Part shown: positions 6,286 to 6,886 of the stretch, in pieces
How the letters are laid out: the number at the start of each line of letters is the position of its first letter
How positions within the stretch are numbered: the first letter of the stretch is position 1
From: Actinomycetota bacterium
GTDB lineage: Bacteria > Actinomycetota > Thermoleophilia > Gaiellales > Gaiellaceae
Direction of reading: 5' to 3'
Assembly: GCA_005883365.1 (NCBI GenBank)
Contig: VAXA01000231.1
Span: 1 to 6,886, forward strand
Length of the DNA: 6,886 bases
Translations under genes and position numbers: made by a program
The notes under the pieces: model-generated
Seen by the model: the letters and a program-made list of their open reading frames with translations, nothing else
What the model was told of the DNA's origin: nothing
The model's database searches: none

Positions 6286-6886
6286 GCGGTGTCGAGCACC
6301 CTCTCCGCGATCTGAACGGCGTTCAGCGCGGCACCCTTGTTGAGGTTGTCGCAGGCGAGGAACAGGACAAGCCCGTTCTCGCCGGCGCGATCGCGACGCA
6401 CCCGGCCGACGAGCACGTCGTCGGTCCGTGCGGACGCAGCCGGCGTCGGTGCATCGACCAAACGCACCGACGGGGCCTCGGCGAGCAACCCTTCGGCCTG
6501 CTCGGGGGTGAGCTCGTCATCGAACTCGATCCAGACCGACTCCGCATGGCCCACGAGCACGGGAACCCGCACGATGGTGGCGCTGATCGGCAGCTCGGGG
6601 AGCTCGAGGACCTTCCGAGTCTCCGCGCGGATCTTCGACTCTTCGTCGGTCTCGTCACCCTCCCACGTCCAGTCGAAGCCGACGTCGTGCTGCTCGACAG
6701 GCTCCTCCTTAAGCTGCTCGGCGCGCTTCGCGCCCTTGCCCGAAGCGGCCTGGTACGTGGAGACGCGCACGCGACGCAGCCCCGCGGCATCGTGCAGCGG
6801 CTTCAGCACGCACGCGAGCGGAATCGTGCAGCAGTTCGGGTTGGCGAGGATCCCGTCGTGGTCGGCGACACGGTCGCCATTCACCT
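6261..6886 (-). CDS. asd: Aspartate-semialdehyde dehydrogenase (5' partial)
   Basis: Asd reduces aspartyl-4-phosphate to aspartate semialdehyde with NADPH, at the branch point to lysine, methionine and threonine. Only the C-terminal 208 residues are inside the window; the frame stays open to the edge. The GTG at 6884 is the valine of the internal VNGDR segment and not the start. Numbering from that valine, the active-site cysteine is C18 in ANPNCCTIP (14-22). STYQAASGKG (42-51) holds the conserved Gln and glycine loop, ESKIRAETRKVL (82-93) matches the substrate-binding helix, and RVPVLVGH (106-113) carries the conserved Arg and the catalytic base His. DNLNKGAALNAVQIAE (180-195 approximately) is the usual C-terminal signature. 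All catalytic residues of the visible part are intact. Its last 25 bases overlap hom, so asd probably leads the operon within this window. Whether lysC lies further upstream cannot be seen. Confidence 0.95.
   Translation of the reverse strand, partial: VNGDRVADHDGILANPNCCTIPLACVLKPLHDAAGLRRVRVSTYQAASGKGAKRAEQLKEEPVEQHDVGFDWTWEGDETDEESKIRAETRKVLELPELPISATIVRVPVLVGHAESVWIEFDDELTPEQAEGLLAEAPSVRLVDAPTPAASARTDDVLVGRVRRDRAGENGLVLFLACDNLNKGAALNAVQIAERVLDTAWRPLTSA

Noticed and set aside
5104..6315. Plus-strand frame of about 400 codons opposite hom
   Set aside because: His/Arg-rich shadow of the homoserine dehydrogenase gene.
6820..6845. Double cysteine in the Asd active-site segment (NPNCC)
   Set aside because: The first cysteine is the catalytic one and the next position is variable (often Ser) in the family; not evidence of altered function.

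Overview
The window is a gene-dense stretch of very GC-rich DNA with strong G/C bias at third codon positions. Gene content and protein style (heterodisulfide-reductase-B-like subunit, short Asp23-like protein, actinobacterial-type GNAT protein, asd-hom-thrC-thrB cluster) point to an Actinomycetota genome. The class Thermoleophilia (Gaiellales/Solirubrobacterales-like) is my best guess, based on recalled similarity and not on a search. Eight protein genes fill nearly all of the window and no gap exceeds about 40 bases. I see no tRNA, rRNA, CRISPR array, insertion sequence or origin.

Left part, plus strand (1-2208): three genes read rightward. The first is open at the left edge. It joins the C-terminal part of an HdrB/SdhE-like cysteine-rich (CCG-domain) protein, in frame, to a complete calcineurin-like metallophosphoesterase. 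After 13 bases comes a 100-residue Asp23/Gls24-family protein, whose stop overlaps the start of a GNAT-like protein (ATGA).

Right part, minus strand (2205-6886): the threonine branch of the aspartate pathway, read right to left as asd (open at the right edge), hom, thrC and thrB. Each gene overlaps the next, by 25, 4 and 4 bases. Together they convert aspartyl phosphate to aspartate semialdehyde, homoserine, O-phosphohomoserine and threonine. An exported beta-propeller-like protein of unknown role follows thrB after 36 bases on the same strand. It may have its own near-leaderless promoter. Its stop codon and that of the convergent GNAT gene share a single CTAG.

Most of the window is ordinary housekeeping. 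The items most worth a second look are the HdrB-phosphoesterase fusion (real, or an assembly or deletion product), the GNAT protein with a degenerate acetyl-CoA loop and a CxxC near its N-terminus, and the secreted propeller attached to the threonine operon. I found no convincing new multi-gene system.
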